From contig NZ_ARYM01000005.1 in the NCBI RefSeq assembly GCF_000685315.1, positions 124,001 to 188,000 of the forward strand: a stretch of 64,000 bases of DNA, read 5' to 3'. The notes below the pieces were generated by a model that was not told the DNA's origin, did not search any database, and saw only the letters and a list, made by a program, of their open reading frames with translations. This document shows, piece after piece, positions 27,282-35,415 of this stretch; the stretch's first letter is position 1, and every line of letters begins with the position of its first letter. Made by a program: the position numbers and the translations under genes. The stretch is from Hyphomonas polymorpha PS728. GTDB taxonomy: Bacteria; Pseudomonadota; Alphaproteobacteria; Caulobacterales; Hyphomonadaceae.

Positions 27282-29708
27282 ATGGCCGGGCAGCGATCTC
27301 TTGAAGAATATATCAGTAAACGGAATTTTTCCGAAACTCCGGAGCCTGCGGGCGCAGAGCAGCCAGCGTCTCCGGGACGACGATATGTCGTGCAAAAGCA
27401 TGCCGCGCGGAGGCTGCATTTCGATTTCAGGCTGGAGCATGAAGGGGTGCTCCTGAGTTGGGCCGTCACCCGCGGTCCAAGCCTTGATCCTGCGGACAAA
27501 CGCCTTGCGGTGCGAACCGAGGACCACCCGGTGGCCTATGGCACTTTTGAAGGTGTAATTCCGTCAGGATACGGCGCGGGAACCGTCCTGCTCTGGGATG
27601 AAGGAAGCTGGATCCCGGATGGCGATGTAGATGAAGCGGTAAAAAAGGGTGTGCTGAAGTTTCAGATTCAGGGCCAGCGCCTTCGCGGCGGATGGGCTCT
27701 GGTGCGGATGAAACCCAAGCGCCGGTCTGATCGTGAGAACTGGCTGCTGATCAAGGAAAAAGACGCTGAAGCCAGCACCGACAAAGATCCGGTGGCCATC
27801 TGGTCCGAGAGTGTTGCCAGCGGCCTCGACCTTGAAGGAATTGCGAAAGGAAAATCCCATGCGCTACCGGAGTTCATTCCGCCGCAGCTCGCAGTGGCCG
27901 TCGATACGCCCCCTGAAGGTCCAGACTGGGTTCACGAAATCAAACACGACGGATACCGGATCCAGGCTCTCATTCAGGGCAAAACCGTTCGGTTGATGAC
28001 CCGCAATGGCCACGACTGGACCCAGCGCTACCCACCGGTTGCCCGCGCTCTGAGCGCGCTCGGACTTCCCTCCGCGGTTCTGGATGGCGAACTGGTGGCC
28101 TTGAACGATGCAGGGCGCAGCGATTTCTCGCAGCTCTCGAACGGCGCCGCAGAACGCCTGACCTATTTCGTTTTTGATCTACTAGAGTTTGACGGCGCGT
28201 CTCTGAGGGAGAAGCCCCTTCACGTCCGAAAGAAAAAACTTCGCGCCATCCTGCCATCTGACGGCGTCACCGTCCGCTTCAGCGAGGACCTGCAGGGCGA
28301 CGGCGCACAGATTGCCCGCGCCGCGTGCCGCATGGACCTGGAGGGTATTGTCTCTAAACGCCGCGGCGCGCTCTACCGGCCGGGACGTCATTCCAGCTGG
28401 CAGAAGTCCAAATGCATTGGCCGCGACGAATTCGTGATTGGGGGCTATCGGCGATCAGACAAGAAGGGCCGGCCCTTTGCCTCCCTTCTTCTGGGAGAAT
28501 ACGAGGGCGATCAACTGATCTATCGCGGACGGGTCGGCACCGGTTTTACAGACACGGCTATGGAACAGCTCGCCGGGCGAATGGAAGGTTTGAGACGGAC
28601 GAAATCTCCCTTCAGCAACATCCCCAGCGAAGCGCGCCGCGATGCTGTGTGGCTTGAACCTCGTCTTGTCGCCGAGGTAACATATCCGGAGCAGACCGCT
28701 GCTGGCCTGTTGCGACACTCATCTTTCATGGGGCTGCGAGAAGACAAGATGGCGAAGGAAGTTGGACGTCAGCCTGCGCCCAGAAGCAAGAAGGCCCCTC
28801 TTCCCGGCGCCACGGCAAAGGATACCCTGGAGATAGAAGGTGTCTCCGTCACACATGCCACTCGCATCGTTTTTCCCAATGCCGGACTTACAAAGGGTGA
28901 GGTGGCCCGCTGGTACGATCTCGCCGCGCCGCGTATTATCCCTTGGCTGAGCAATCGCCCCGTCAGCCTGTTCCGCTGTCCCGACGGAATTTCAGGGGAG
29001 TGTTTTTTCCAGAAACATGCCGGCCATCTTCCCGATAAAATCCGCCGGGTGTCAATCCGCGAAAAATCGGGGAGCAAGGCAGACTATCTTCTGATCAATG
29101 ACAAAGCCGGACTGCTTCAGGCGGCACAGATGGGAATGATCGAACTTCACGGCTGGGCGGCTCGCGCAGATCGCCTGGACAGGCCTGACCGAATGATCTT
29201 CGATCTGGATCCCGACCCATCCGTATCCTTCGATCAGGTCAAGGGGGCCGCAGAGGATATCCGGCAACTTCTGGATCAGGTGGGGCTCGCCTCTTTTCCG
29301 ATGGTAACAGGCGGAAAGGGCGTACATGTTATGGTCCCGCTGATGCGCCGCCATGGCTGGGACGATGTAGGCTCTGTATCGAGGGGTATTGCGCGCAGCC
29401 TCGCTCAAGCGGCGCCGGAACGCTTCATTGCCACCGCTTCGCTTGAAAAGCGCAAAGGACGCATTTTTATCGACTGGCTGCGCAATCGCCGCGGAGCAAC
29501 GGCCATCGTGCCCTATTCGCTCCGGGCCCGAACCAGCGCAGCGATTGCCGCGCCGGTAACCTGGAAGGAACTGGCCACTCTGCCGGCGTCAGATGTTTTC
29601 ACACCTGAACTGGCGCCCTCGAGGCTTAAAGAAGATCCGTGGAAGGATATCGCCGGTCATCGACAGGCGTTGACCAGTTCGATGATTACCGTCTTTTCGG
29701 AGTTCTAA
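27282..29708 (+). CDS. ligD: ATP-dependent DNA ligase D (phosphoesterase-ligase-polymerase)
   Basis: 808 residues from ATG 27282, one base after the ku stop. Domain order: 3'-phosphoesterase (HFDFRLEHEG around His46), ATP ligase (adenylated Lys221 in EIKHDGYR, then the OB fold), and the primase-like polymerase domain (FDLDPDPS with Asp641/Asp643, TGGKGVHVMVPL, IDWLRNRRGATAIVPYSLRAR). It trims, fills and seals ends held by Ku. All catalytic motifs look intact. The domain order PE-LIG-POL is the common proteobacterial arrangement. Confidence 0.95.
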   Translation: MAGQRSLEEYISKRNFSETPEPAGAEQPASPGRRYVVQKHAARRLHFDFRLEHEGVLLSWAVTRGPSLDPADKRLAVRTEDHPVAYGTFEGVIPSGYGAGTVLLWDEGSWIPDGDVDEAVKKGVLKFQIQGQRLRGGWALVRMKPKRRSDRENWLLIKEKDAEASTDKDPVAIWSESVASGLDLEGIAKGKSHALPEFIPPQLAVAVDTPPEGPDWVHEIKHDGYRIQALIQGKTVRLMTRNGHDWTQRYPPVARALSALGLPSAVLDGELVALNDAGRSDFSQLSNGAAERLTYFVFDLLEFDGASLREKPLHVRKKKLRAILPSDGVTVRFSEDLQGDGAQIARAACRMDLEGIVSKRRGALYRPGRHSSWQKSKCIGRDEFVIGGYRRSDKKGRPFASLLLGEYEGDQLIYRGRVGTGFTDTAMEQLAGRMEGLRRTKSPFSNIPSEARRDAVWLEPRLVAEVTYPEQTAAGLLRHSSFMGLREDKMAKEVGRQPAPRSKKAPLPGATAKDTLEIEGVSVTHATRIVFPNAGLTKGEVARWYDLAAPRIIPWLSNRPVSLFRCPDGISGECFFQKHAGHLPDKIRRVSIREKSGSKADYLLINDKAGLLQAAQMGMIELHGWAARADRLDRPDRMIFDLDPDPSVSFDQVKGAAEDIRQLLDQVGLASFPMVTGGKGVHVMVPLMRRHGWDDVGSVSRGIARSLAQAAPERFIATASLEKRKGRIFIDWLRNRRGATAIVPYSLRARTSAAIAAPVTWKELATLPASDVFTPELAPSRLKEDPWKDIAGHRQALTSSMITVFSEF

Positions 29709-29735
29709 CGTACCTGCGGACCTGCCTGTCCGGTC

Positions 29736-30728
29736 TCAGCCCGAAATCAGAGCGTAGCAAAGCCGCTCGTCTGCACGCAGACGCACAGGGCCGCCCTTGG
29801 CAGTTGGGGTTATATTCCGCGCAGCCGCCTCAAGGATCGCCGGGTGGATATATGCACTTCGCGCAACCGCCGGCGTGTTGCCCAGCCAATCCGCCGCCGC
29901 CCGCGCCACTTCAGGAATGGAAGGAGGCGGAGCGGCGAGCAAAGCTCTGGTCGCCGCTACGCTACCGCCCCAGGTTCGGAAGTCCTTGGACGTGAAGCCC
30001 GCGCCCATCAGTTCAGCGATAAACTGGTTCACCATGCTGGCGGTTATCCGTCCCTCTTCCAGAACGAACAGATCCGGTCCCGGCATCCTGGTAAGATCAA
30101 TCAGGGCGGCTGCAATCTCTGGATCTTCTACGTTTACCGTCTGCTTCTGGCCACTCTTCCCGGGAAAAGTCAGCAACAACCCATCGGGCTTTTTCCTGAG
30201 ATGCCGCGACTGCAGAGTCGTCGCGCCGACAGCCCCTGTTCGTTGCCGGTGACGCCGGTGGCCGATCCTGAGGCCCGCACAATCCAGAAGACCGACAATG
30301 ACGGCAAGAGCAAACTCACGATCGTCAGCGGGCGATCTCAGCTGTCTGCGCAATGCTGCCCTGAGCCTTGGCAGTCGTCGTGCAAACTCCGGCAGGTCCT
30401 CAAACTTCGCCGTGGCCATCGCTTTCTGCCAAAGCGGGTGGTAGAGGTATTGACGGCGCCCAGCCGCATCCGTTCCAGCCGCCTGAATATGCCCGCGCAG
30501 ATCGGGGTTGATCCACACATCTGTCCAGGCAGGCGGAATGATCAGGCTCCGGCATCTTTCCCGGCTTCGTCCGAGAAGCGGCTTTGCGTGAGTGCCGAGA
30601 TAGCGCCACCCCTTGCCGCATCGAATGCGCCGCCAGCCTGGCGCGGAAAGATCGGAGGCATTCAGACCAGCCATCTCTGCCGAGACTTGATGCCGGGAAA
30701 GCGGCGGTTCAGGTTCAGAACTAGACAT
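29736..30728 (-). CDS. Type IB DNA topoisomerase
   Basis: 330 residues from ATG 30728 (GAGGGG upstream). Motifs: IPPAWTDVWI, GHIQAAGTDAAGRRQYLYHP, catalytic Arg in GLRIG, Lys in FPGKSG, Arg in KDFRTWGGS and the nucleophile Tyr in ARSAYIHP. It relaxes supercoils through a 3'-phosphotyrosine. The segment after GLRIG reads HRRHRQRTG instead of the usual N-x-x-Y-x-x-x-N-G, three substitutions at normally conserved positions, with the length preserved. Convergent with ligD, 27 bp away, and typical of Ku/LigD stress islands. Confidence 0.88.
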   Translation of the reverse strand: MSSSEPEPPLSRHQVSAEMAGLNASDLSAPGWRRIRCGKGWRYLGTHAKPLLGRSRERCRSLIIPPAWTDVWINPDLRGHIQAAGTDAAGRRQYLYHPLWQKAMATAKFEDLPEFARRLPRLRAALRRQLRSPADDREFALAVIVGLLDCAGLRIGHRRHRQRTGAVGATTLQSRHLRKKPDGLLLTFPGKSGQKQTVNVEDPEIAAALIDLTRMPGPDLFVLEEGRITASMVNQFIAELMGAGFTSKDFRTWGGSVAATRALLAAPPPSIPEVARAAADWLGNTPAVARSAYIHPAILEAAARNITPTAKGGPVRLRADERLCYALISG

Positions 30729-30951
30729 AAGACCCCTCAATACAGGCGGTTACCCATCGCTTCTCTTAAATGCCTGACTTCCAATCCAGTTCCGATCAGG
30801 CTCACGCTGCGCGCAAATAACCATCCGATACCGGATGGTATTTCTGACATCGAAAAGGGAAAGCCGATAATATTTAAGCCCCGCCCCGGACCGCCGGAGC
30901 CTCTGGCTAAAGGGGCAACGCAGGCGAGGCCTCCAACTCGGACAGCACCTC

Positions 30952-31590
30952 TCAAGGCGGCCATCTCCGGTCGTCCACAAGCCCTATCGAGGAACGGCGT
31001 TTGATCTGCGCCCTTAGCCAGGTCCCATAATCGATATTGGGAAGTAGTGGGCTGCCTTGCGCGAGAAGATAGTCCGCCACCGGCGAAAGCTTTCTACACT
31101 CCAGAGCGACCGTCATGGTTTCTTTTCCAAGGGCTTCGATCTCCGTAATCTCGGCCTTGCAGGCGCCCTTCCGGAGAGACAGGCGTGTTTTGCGCACTCT
31201 ACAGAAAAAGGCGTGCGGCATCAGCATCCGGACTAGCCGCCCAGGGGTGTCCAGCGCGCCTTCGGTAAGCGTGGCACTCGGATAAACTGCTTCAAGTACA
31301 GGCTGAACATTCAGGTTGAGCGGGAATTTTTCGCTGAAGATCCGCCGCCAGATTTCGACGGCGGCGTCGGTTCGGATCCTTTGCTTTATCTCGAATTTCT
31401 TCCCCGCCCGGATTTTTGGAAGAAAGGTCAAAGCTGAAAGCCCTACCGGCAATAGATAGTCATCCGTTCTATCTTCCATTTGCTGAGACTGGAAATCCCG
31501 CCGGATAGTTGCCGCCAGAGTATCCTCCGGGCCCGGCCAGGCACGATACTCATAGGTCTTGTCCCATTTCAGTATCCGCGCCATCCTCAT
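30952..31590 (-). CDS. Conserved hypothetical protein, possible CYTH-like fold
   Basis: 212 residues with AGGA six bases before the ATG. I do not recognise a named family. It begins KWDKTYEYRAWPG and shows alternating charged beta-type stretches (FEIKQRI, RKTRLSLRKG, CKAEITEI, TMTVALEC), reminiscent of the triphosphate-tunnel (CYTH/CHAD-linked) fold, whose members bind inorganic polyphosphate or triphosphates. That is only pattern-level evidence. It stands alone between topoisomerase IB and the small stress proteins. No signal peptide or membrane segment. Confidence 0.6.
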   Translation of the reverse strand: MRMARILKWDKTYEYRAWPGPEDTLAATIRRDFQSQQMEDRTDDYLLPVGLSALTFLPKIRAGKKFEIKQRIRTDAAVEIWRRIFSEKFPLNLNVQPVLEAVYPSATLTEGALDTPGRLVRMLMPHAFFCRVRKTRLSLRKGACKAEITEIEALGKETMTVALECRKLSPVADYLLAQGSPLLPNIDYGTWLRAQIKRRSSIGLVDDRRWPP

Positions 31591-31757
31591 GGCCCTTCCT
31601 GCGAAAATGAACGCCCTCAGAAGAGTTACCTGGTCGCCCCGATAAACGATGAAACAAGAGCCTTGTTCCCCAAGGCCTACAAATTCTTTCCAACGCGGGC
31701 GCTTCAGCCTACGGGTTTGGGCTAAAGGGCTGCATCCACCTACTACAGATATTTAAC

Positions 31758-31782
31758 GCAACAAAACGGCGGCGCATCCGTT
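31758..31782 (+). promoter_or_regulatory. EcfG-type stress promoter of a small-protein operon
   Basis: GCAAC (31758-31762), 16 bases, CGTT (31779-31782), ending 26 bp before the ATG at 31809. This is the best match in the window to the general-stress consensus -10. Confidence 0.75.
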
Positions 31783-31808
31783 CCGGCCACACAGCTCAGG
31801 AGCATGAT

Positions 31809-32018
31809 ATGTCCTATACACCGCCCCCAGAGGATCCCCACCGGCCATCTTCTTCCACCTCGCCGCCTGATCGCCAGGAAGGTTCAGCCGAGACAACCGA
31901 GCGGAAACCCGTCCGCCCACCACCGATGCTTACACTTCTGGTGTTTCTGGTCGGCTTTGGTTTGATCATCGCCTTCGTCCTTTTCCGGTATATTCTGCCG
32001 GGCCATGCAGACTACTGA
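31809..32018 (+). CDS. Small single-pass membrane protein
   Basis: 69 residues: a Pro/Ser/Glu-rich N-terminal half and one transmembrane helix near the C-terminus (LTLLVFLVGFGLIIAFVLF). AGGAG lies just upstream of the ATG. No family recognised. It directly follows the stress-type promoter and is followed 25 bp later by another small gene, so the two probably form a stress-induced operon. Confidence 0.7.
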   Translation: MSYTPPPEDPHRPSSSTSPPDRQEGSAETTERKPVRPPPMLTLLVFLVGFGLIIAFVLFRYILPGHADY

Positions 32019-32043
32019 CCACCTCACTCTGGAGGATAAGACC

Positions 32044-32235
32044 ATGCTCTTGCGTCTACACTCTGCTTTATCTGGATTCAGACAAACAAATCGTACAGAG
32101 AACAAAACAGCAGGGCCGCAGCCTGTTCGGGATGCTGGCCCCGAAGCCATGAAAGATCCGCCTGCCGAATGGGATGAAATTGACGAAGCAATGGACGAAT
32201 CCTTTCCGGCGAGCGATCCACCGGGCGGCTATTGA
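32044..32235 (+). CDS. Small stress-associated protein with C-terminal SFPASDPP motif
   Basis: 63 residues from ATG 32044, with GGAGG eight bases upstream; the in-frame ATG at 32005 has no such site. The C-terminus EWDEIDEAMDESFPASDPP is a motif I know from many short alphaproteobacterial proteins of unknown function that are often stress-related. Soluble and acidic. Its stop overlaps the 3' end of the minus-strand gene that follows by seven bases. Confidence 0.72.
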   Translation: MLLRLHSALSGFRQTNRTENKTAGPQPVRDAGPEAMKDPPAEWDEIDEAMDESFPASDPPGGY

Positions 32236-32477
32236 GACGGCTTCTTCTTGGCGATCAGCCACCGGTAAATGCCAGCGACATTAATAAGTGTCAGCACTGC
32301 ATTCTGCAGGATCAACGGCGTTTCGCCATCCTGAAATGCATACGTGATCCAAGTTATAGAAGAGATCGTGAAGATCACGAATCCATAACCCGTTAGCCTG
32401 CGCCCAACATTGGCAGACACCATGATCGCGGCGACCGTTCCTGTCAGCATGGCCGCATATCCGAGAAACTCCTTCAT
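32229..32477 (-). CDS. Small membrane protein, three helices
   Basis: 82 residues from ATG 32477 (MKEFLGYAAMLTGT); a TTG at 32522 would add 15 residues. Three hydrophobic stretches (FLGYAAMLTGTVAAIMVSA, GYGFVIFTISSITWITYAF, LILQNAVLTLINVAGIYRWL). The overall pattern, ending in NVAGIYRW, resembles small PnuC-like or YgjV-like membrane proteins, but I cannot assign it. A GGAAC-N16-CATT promoter-like site is upstream at 32546. Confidence 0.65.
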   Translation of the reverse strand: MKEFLGYAAMLTGTVAAIMVSANVGRRLTGYGFVIFTISSITWITYAFQDGETPLILQNAVLTLINVAGIYRWLIAKKKPSQ

Positions 32478-32545
32478 CGGAATACCGGCTGGAAATATTG
32501 CAGGATCATGATTGCTCTTCAAACTTTATATTAATGTCCCCTCAC

Positions 32546-32570
32546 AATGCGTCAGCTTTTCGCCGGTTCC
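32546..32570 (-). promoter_or_regulatory. Possible EcfG-type promoter of the three-helix membrane protein
   Basis: Minus strand: GGAAC (32570-32566), 16 bases, CATT (32549-32546). The -35 is the exact consensus; the -10 has one mismatch. Confidence 0.45.
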
Positions 32571-32657
32571 ACGCTGGCCCCATCATTTAAGCTGACGTTT
32601 GAACTGAGCGTCTGCCCCTAACGCCAGGATGCCCAATGTGCCTGTACTTTCTGAAGG

Positions 32658-32882
32658 TTATTTGTCCGATATCTTTCCGACTGGGCTCTCCGGGCCGCCG
32701 CCGAGAACCGCATCTTCCGGCCGGCCACTGTAATGACTGACTTCTTCTCCGGGAGGCCCGACTGGCTCAGCGCCAGGGATCATCTGCCGCCAGCGCCGCC
32801 GCGCCGAAGCCAGTGACTGGAGCGCAAAACTGAGAGAAGTGCGCGGCATGGCCAGCCGATCGAGGGGAGTCTTTTTCATCAC
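32658..32882 (-). CDS. Small hypothetical protein coupled to MgtC-like gene
   Basis: 74 residues, basic N-terminal half (SLASARRRWRQM) and Gly/Pro-rich C-terminal half (PVGPPGEEVSHYSGRPEDAV). Its ATG overlaps the stop of the MgtC-like gene, the reason for accepting it. No family recognised, no membrane segment. Confidence 0.5.
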   Translation of the reverse strand: MMKKTPLDRLAMPRTSLSFALQSLASARRRWRQMIPGAEPVGPPGEEVSHYSGRPEDAVLGGGPESPVGKISDK

Positions 32883-33424
32883 GTATCCTCCTGTCTTCCT
32901 TCAACGCCTGGAGGGACGGATGGTTTCTGGTCTCTGTGGTCATGTTTGTGCCTGTCTGCCAAATCAAGCATGCGTTCAACGCGGCGCATCGGCCTGAGAA
33001 TGAGCAGTACCAGGAAGGTAGCCGCCAATGCGAGGGTGAGCATGCCAGCGCCGCAGGCCAGACCGATAGCGCCCGCAAGCCACATACCGGCCCCGGTGGT
33101 CAGCCCGATCACCTTCCCGCGTGCCTGGATGATCATTCCCGCCGCAAGGAAAGCGACGCCGGAGGTGATGGCCTCCACAACCCGCAGCGGATCAATCTGG
33201 ACGCCTTCCAGCGTCCCGAACAGTGCGGTGATCTCTATCGCCGTGAGCGTGAAGGTGGCAGCGGCGAGGGAAACCAACATATGGGTCCGGAGACCGGCCG
33301 GCCTCCCGCGTATTTCGCGGTCGATCCCTATGAGAAATCCGAGGAGACAGGCACATCCCAGCCGGAGGAGAATGCTCCAGCCCGGGGTCCGGGTTGCAAA
33401 CAGCTCTGCCAACTCATCAGCCAT
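32879..33424 (-). CDS. MgtC/SapB-family membrane protein
   Basis: 181 residues. MgtC signatures: RLGCACLLGFLIGIDREIRGRPAGLRTHMLVSLAAA-type first half (GIDRE, AGLRTH) and AITSGVAFLAAGMI, then GLTTGAGMWLAGAIGLACGAG. Members occur in low-magnesium and acid adaptation and inhibit ATP synthase in some pathogens; the role here is unknown. It precedes the small coupled gene at 32658 and follows the MscS-like gene by 68 bp on the same strand, so a three-gene operon is likely. Confidence 0.87.
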   Translation of the reverse strand: MADELAELFATRTPGWSILLRLGCACLLGFLIGIDREIRGRPAGLRTHMLVSLAAATFTLTAIEITALFGTLEGVQIDPLRVVEAITSGVAFLAAGMIIQARGKVIGLTTGAGMWLAGAIGLACGAGMLTLALAATFLVLLILRPMRRVERMLDLADRHKHDHRDQKPSVPPGVEGRQEDT

Positions 33425-33492
33425 CGTATACTCCGGCGTATTTGCGTCTTCCCCGGAGAAGGCACCGATGCTGAGCGTGCGCGGCGAGCAGG

Positions 33493-34521
33493 TCAGGTAG
33501 CTGAGCGCGGGGCGGCATCGTCAGTGTCCGGGGGATCGGTCCTCTCGTGGGTTTCGTCGTGATCGCTGCGATTGGCACCCTCATCCCCTTCCCTGTAGAA
33601 GCGCCCTTCCAGCCGCTGAACCGGCAACGCATAAGGAGCCTGGGCCCGCAACCATACAATCATCTTTTCCCGCAGGTCACAGCGCAGATCCCAGGCGTCG
33701 GGCGACGAGCGGGCGCTCGTCAGAGCCCTCAGCTCAATCCGGTCCTGCCGGGCTTCGGTGACCTGCAGCACACAAACTCTGCCGTCCCACAGCGGATGGT
33801 CCTCGCAGCACTGCTTCAGGTGCGCCCGCATCTCTTCCAGAGGGGCTCTGTAATCGAGAGACCAGAAGATCGACCCGATGATGGACGCGTTTTGCTTGGT
33901 CCAGTTCTGAAAGGGATTCTGGTTGAAATAGGTCAGAGGGGTGACGAGGCGGCGTTCATCCCATAGCCTGATAATGACGTGGAACAGCCCGATTTCCTCA
34001 ATCCAGCCCCACTCGCCCTCAACGACCACGGCGTCATCGATGCGGATGGGTTGGGTGATGGCAATCTGCAACCCGGCAATAAGATTTGCGAGGACCGGCT
34101 GAGCCGCAATCCCGACCACAATCCCCGCTACTCCGGCGGAAGCAAACAGGGACAAGCCGACTTCCCGGGCTACCGGAATCGACATCAGCGCCACAGAAAG
34201 GGTAATAACGCCCAGGAGTACACCGGCAACCCGCCTGAGGACGAGCATTCGTGTACGGAATTTTCTGGCTGATAAATTATCCGCCACACTGATATCGGCG
34301 CGGTCAATTGCAGCTGCAAGCCGCCAGTCGGTCAGAAGCGCAACGGCCCATCCAACGGCGCACACCATCAATACACGACCCGCGTATTCCGCCCATCCAT
34401 GAAGCCCGCGGGAATCTGCCTCCGGCACCAAGGTCGACAAACCGATCAGACCGGCTCCGGACAATGCCAACAAGACCGGCCAGGACATTGGCCAGAGCCG
34501 CCGCTTTTTTCCAGAGATCAT
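33493..34521 (-). CDS. MscS-family mechanosensitive channel
   Basis: 342 residues from ATG 34521. Transmembrane helices up to about residue 150, then the pore-lining TM3 and beta domain typical of MscS: GLSLFASAGVAGIVVGIAAQPVLANLIAGLQIAITQPIRIDD-type segment (AGVAG, QPVLANL, QPIRI), EGEWGWIEEIGLFHVIIRLWDERRLVTPL. Opens under membrane tension after osmotic downshift. It heads an operon with the MgtC-like gene, with a GGAAC-N16-CGTC promoter at 34578. Confidence 0.9.
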   Translation of the reverse strand: MISGKKRRLWPMSWPVLLALSGAGLIGLSTLVPEADSRGLHGWAEYAGRVLMVCAVGWAVALLTDWRLAAAIDRADISVADNLSARKFRTRMLVLRRVAGVLLGVITLSVALMSIPVAREVGLSLFASAGVAGIVVGIAAQPVLANLIAGLQIAITQPIRIDDAVVVEGEWGWIEEIGLFHVIIRLWDERRLVTPLTYFNQNPFQNWTKQNASIIGSIFWSLDYRAPLEEMRAHLKQCCEDHPLWDGRVCVLQVTEARQDRIELRALTSARSSPDAWDLRCDLREKMIVWLRAQAPYALPVQRLEGRFYREGDEGANRSDHDETHERTDPPDTDDAAPRSAT

Positions 34522-34577
34522 GCGCGCATCTTCCTCCTGTCCGGCGAGACAAGGCCTTTTGCACAAAGGCCATCATC

Positions 34578-34602
34578 GACGCGTATGAGACCAGAGAGTT
34601 CC
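34578..34602 (-). promoter_or_regulatory. EcfG-type stress promoter of the MscS operon
   Basis: Minus strand: GGAAC (34602-34598), 16 bases, CGTC (34581-34578). It is back-to-back with the plus-strand site at 34643, giving a divergent stress-promoter pair. Confidence 0.65.
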
Positions 34603-34642
34603 ATACTGCGAGCGCGAAACATCCTTGTTGCGCATGTGTAAT

Positions 34643-34667
34643 GCAACCTTGGCGAACCGCAGGCGTA
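34643..34667 (+). promoter_or_regulatory. EcfG-type stress promoter of a small membrane protein gene
   Basis: GCAAC (34643-34647), 16 bases, CGTA (34664-34667), preceded by TAAT as at 41075 and 37223. It ends 28 bp before the ATG at 34696. Confidence 0.7.
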
Positions 34668-34695
34668 AGTCACCGTGTTGAACAGGAGCAACTGC

Positions 34696-35016
34696 ATGCC
34701 AGACAAGCAGCCCCCTCCCAGCCCGACATCGGCAGCAACACGCTTGAAGCATGCCATCGACTCCGGAAACACTGGAGAAAAGGCCAACTATCCCGATCTG
34801 GCCGCAGCGCCTCTCGGGACAGATGATGAAGCGGCCGGAACCACACCTGCACTGACCAACAAGGAAATGGACATGGTCGGCGCCAGCCCTGCTTACAACC
34901 AGCGGAACTGGATCCGGGAAAACTTGGGGGAAAGGTCGGCAAAGGTCGTCGTCCTGGCGTTTCTGCTGGTACTCGCGATTGTGACGGGTCTTATCGTGCG
35001 CGGCCACAATGCCTGA
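34696..35016 (+). CDS. Small tail-anchored-type membrane protein
   Basis: 106 residues from ATG 34696 (AGGAG seven bases upstream). The soluble, Pro/Ala-rich N-terminal part is followed by one C-terminal helix (VVVLAFLLVLAIVTGLIV) and a short RGHNA tail. No family recognised. It has its own stress promoter and overlaps the next gene by eight bases. Confidence 0.72.
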   Translation: MPDKQPPPSPTSAATRLKHAIDSGNTGEKANYPDLAAAPLGTDDEAAGTTPALTNKEMDMVGASPAYNQRNWIRENLGERSAKVVVLAFLLVLAIVTGLIVRGHNA

Positions 35017-35344
35017 CCACGGCGCGCTGCGACACCTGGTTTTCCTCGACCCTGATCCCGATTTATCAGCTTTCGCAGAGCAGTGCATCGCTCTCGGCGG
35101 CGGGCTTTACATCTATTATACCGGCCTCTCCCGATCGCGCCTTTATCATAGACTTAAAGCGGCGCATCATCCTGAAAGACTTCTCGTGGCGCCTCTTGCG
35201 GACGATCCAAAATTCAAGGGCATGGCCGCTGGCGCGCTCAAGACTTTGCGTCTGCAAACAAAAACACATCCGACCAATACCTTGCAGGCAAAGCAATCCG
35301 TCCATACTGGGAACTCGTCATTGGTAGCGGACGGTTCCCATTAA
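35009..35344 (+). CDS. Hypothetical protein, 111 residues
   Basis: The start overlaps the previous stop, so translation is probably coupled. Contains LYIYYTGLSRSRLYHRLKAAHHPERLLVAPLADDPKFKGMAAG-type sequence (only the pieces YYTGLSRSRLYHRL and DDPKFKGMAAG are distinctive), with no recognised domain, signal or membrane helix. Probably a soluble stress-operon protein. Downstream 71 bp are non-coding before the convergent SRAP-like gene. Confidence 0.6.
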   Translation: MPDHGALRHLVFLDPDPDLSAFAEQCIALGGGLYIYYTGLSRSRLYHRLKAAHHPERLLVAPLADDPKFKGMAAGALKTLRLQTKTHPTNTLQAKQSVHTGNSSLVADGSH

Positions 35345-35415
35345 TCCTCAACTACGACAAGAGCGCCGAAGTCAGGTTAGAGCGCGAGGCCTAGATTTTC
35401 GGCAGTTTCGAACAC

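Noticed and set aside
29844-31004. 386-codon plus-strand frame over topoisomerase IB
   Set aside because: Antisense of a recognised enzyme; no start signal.
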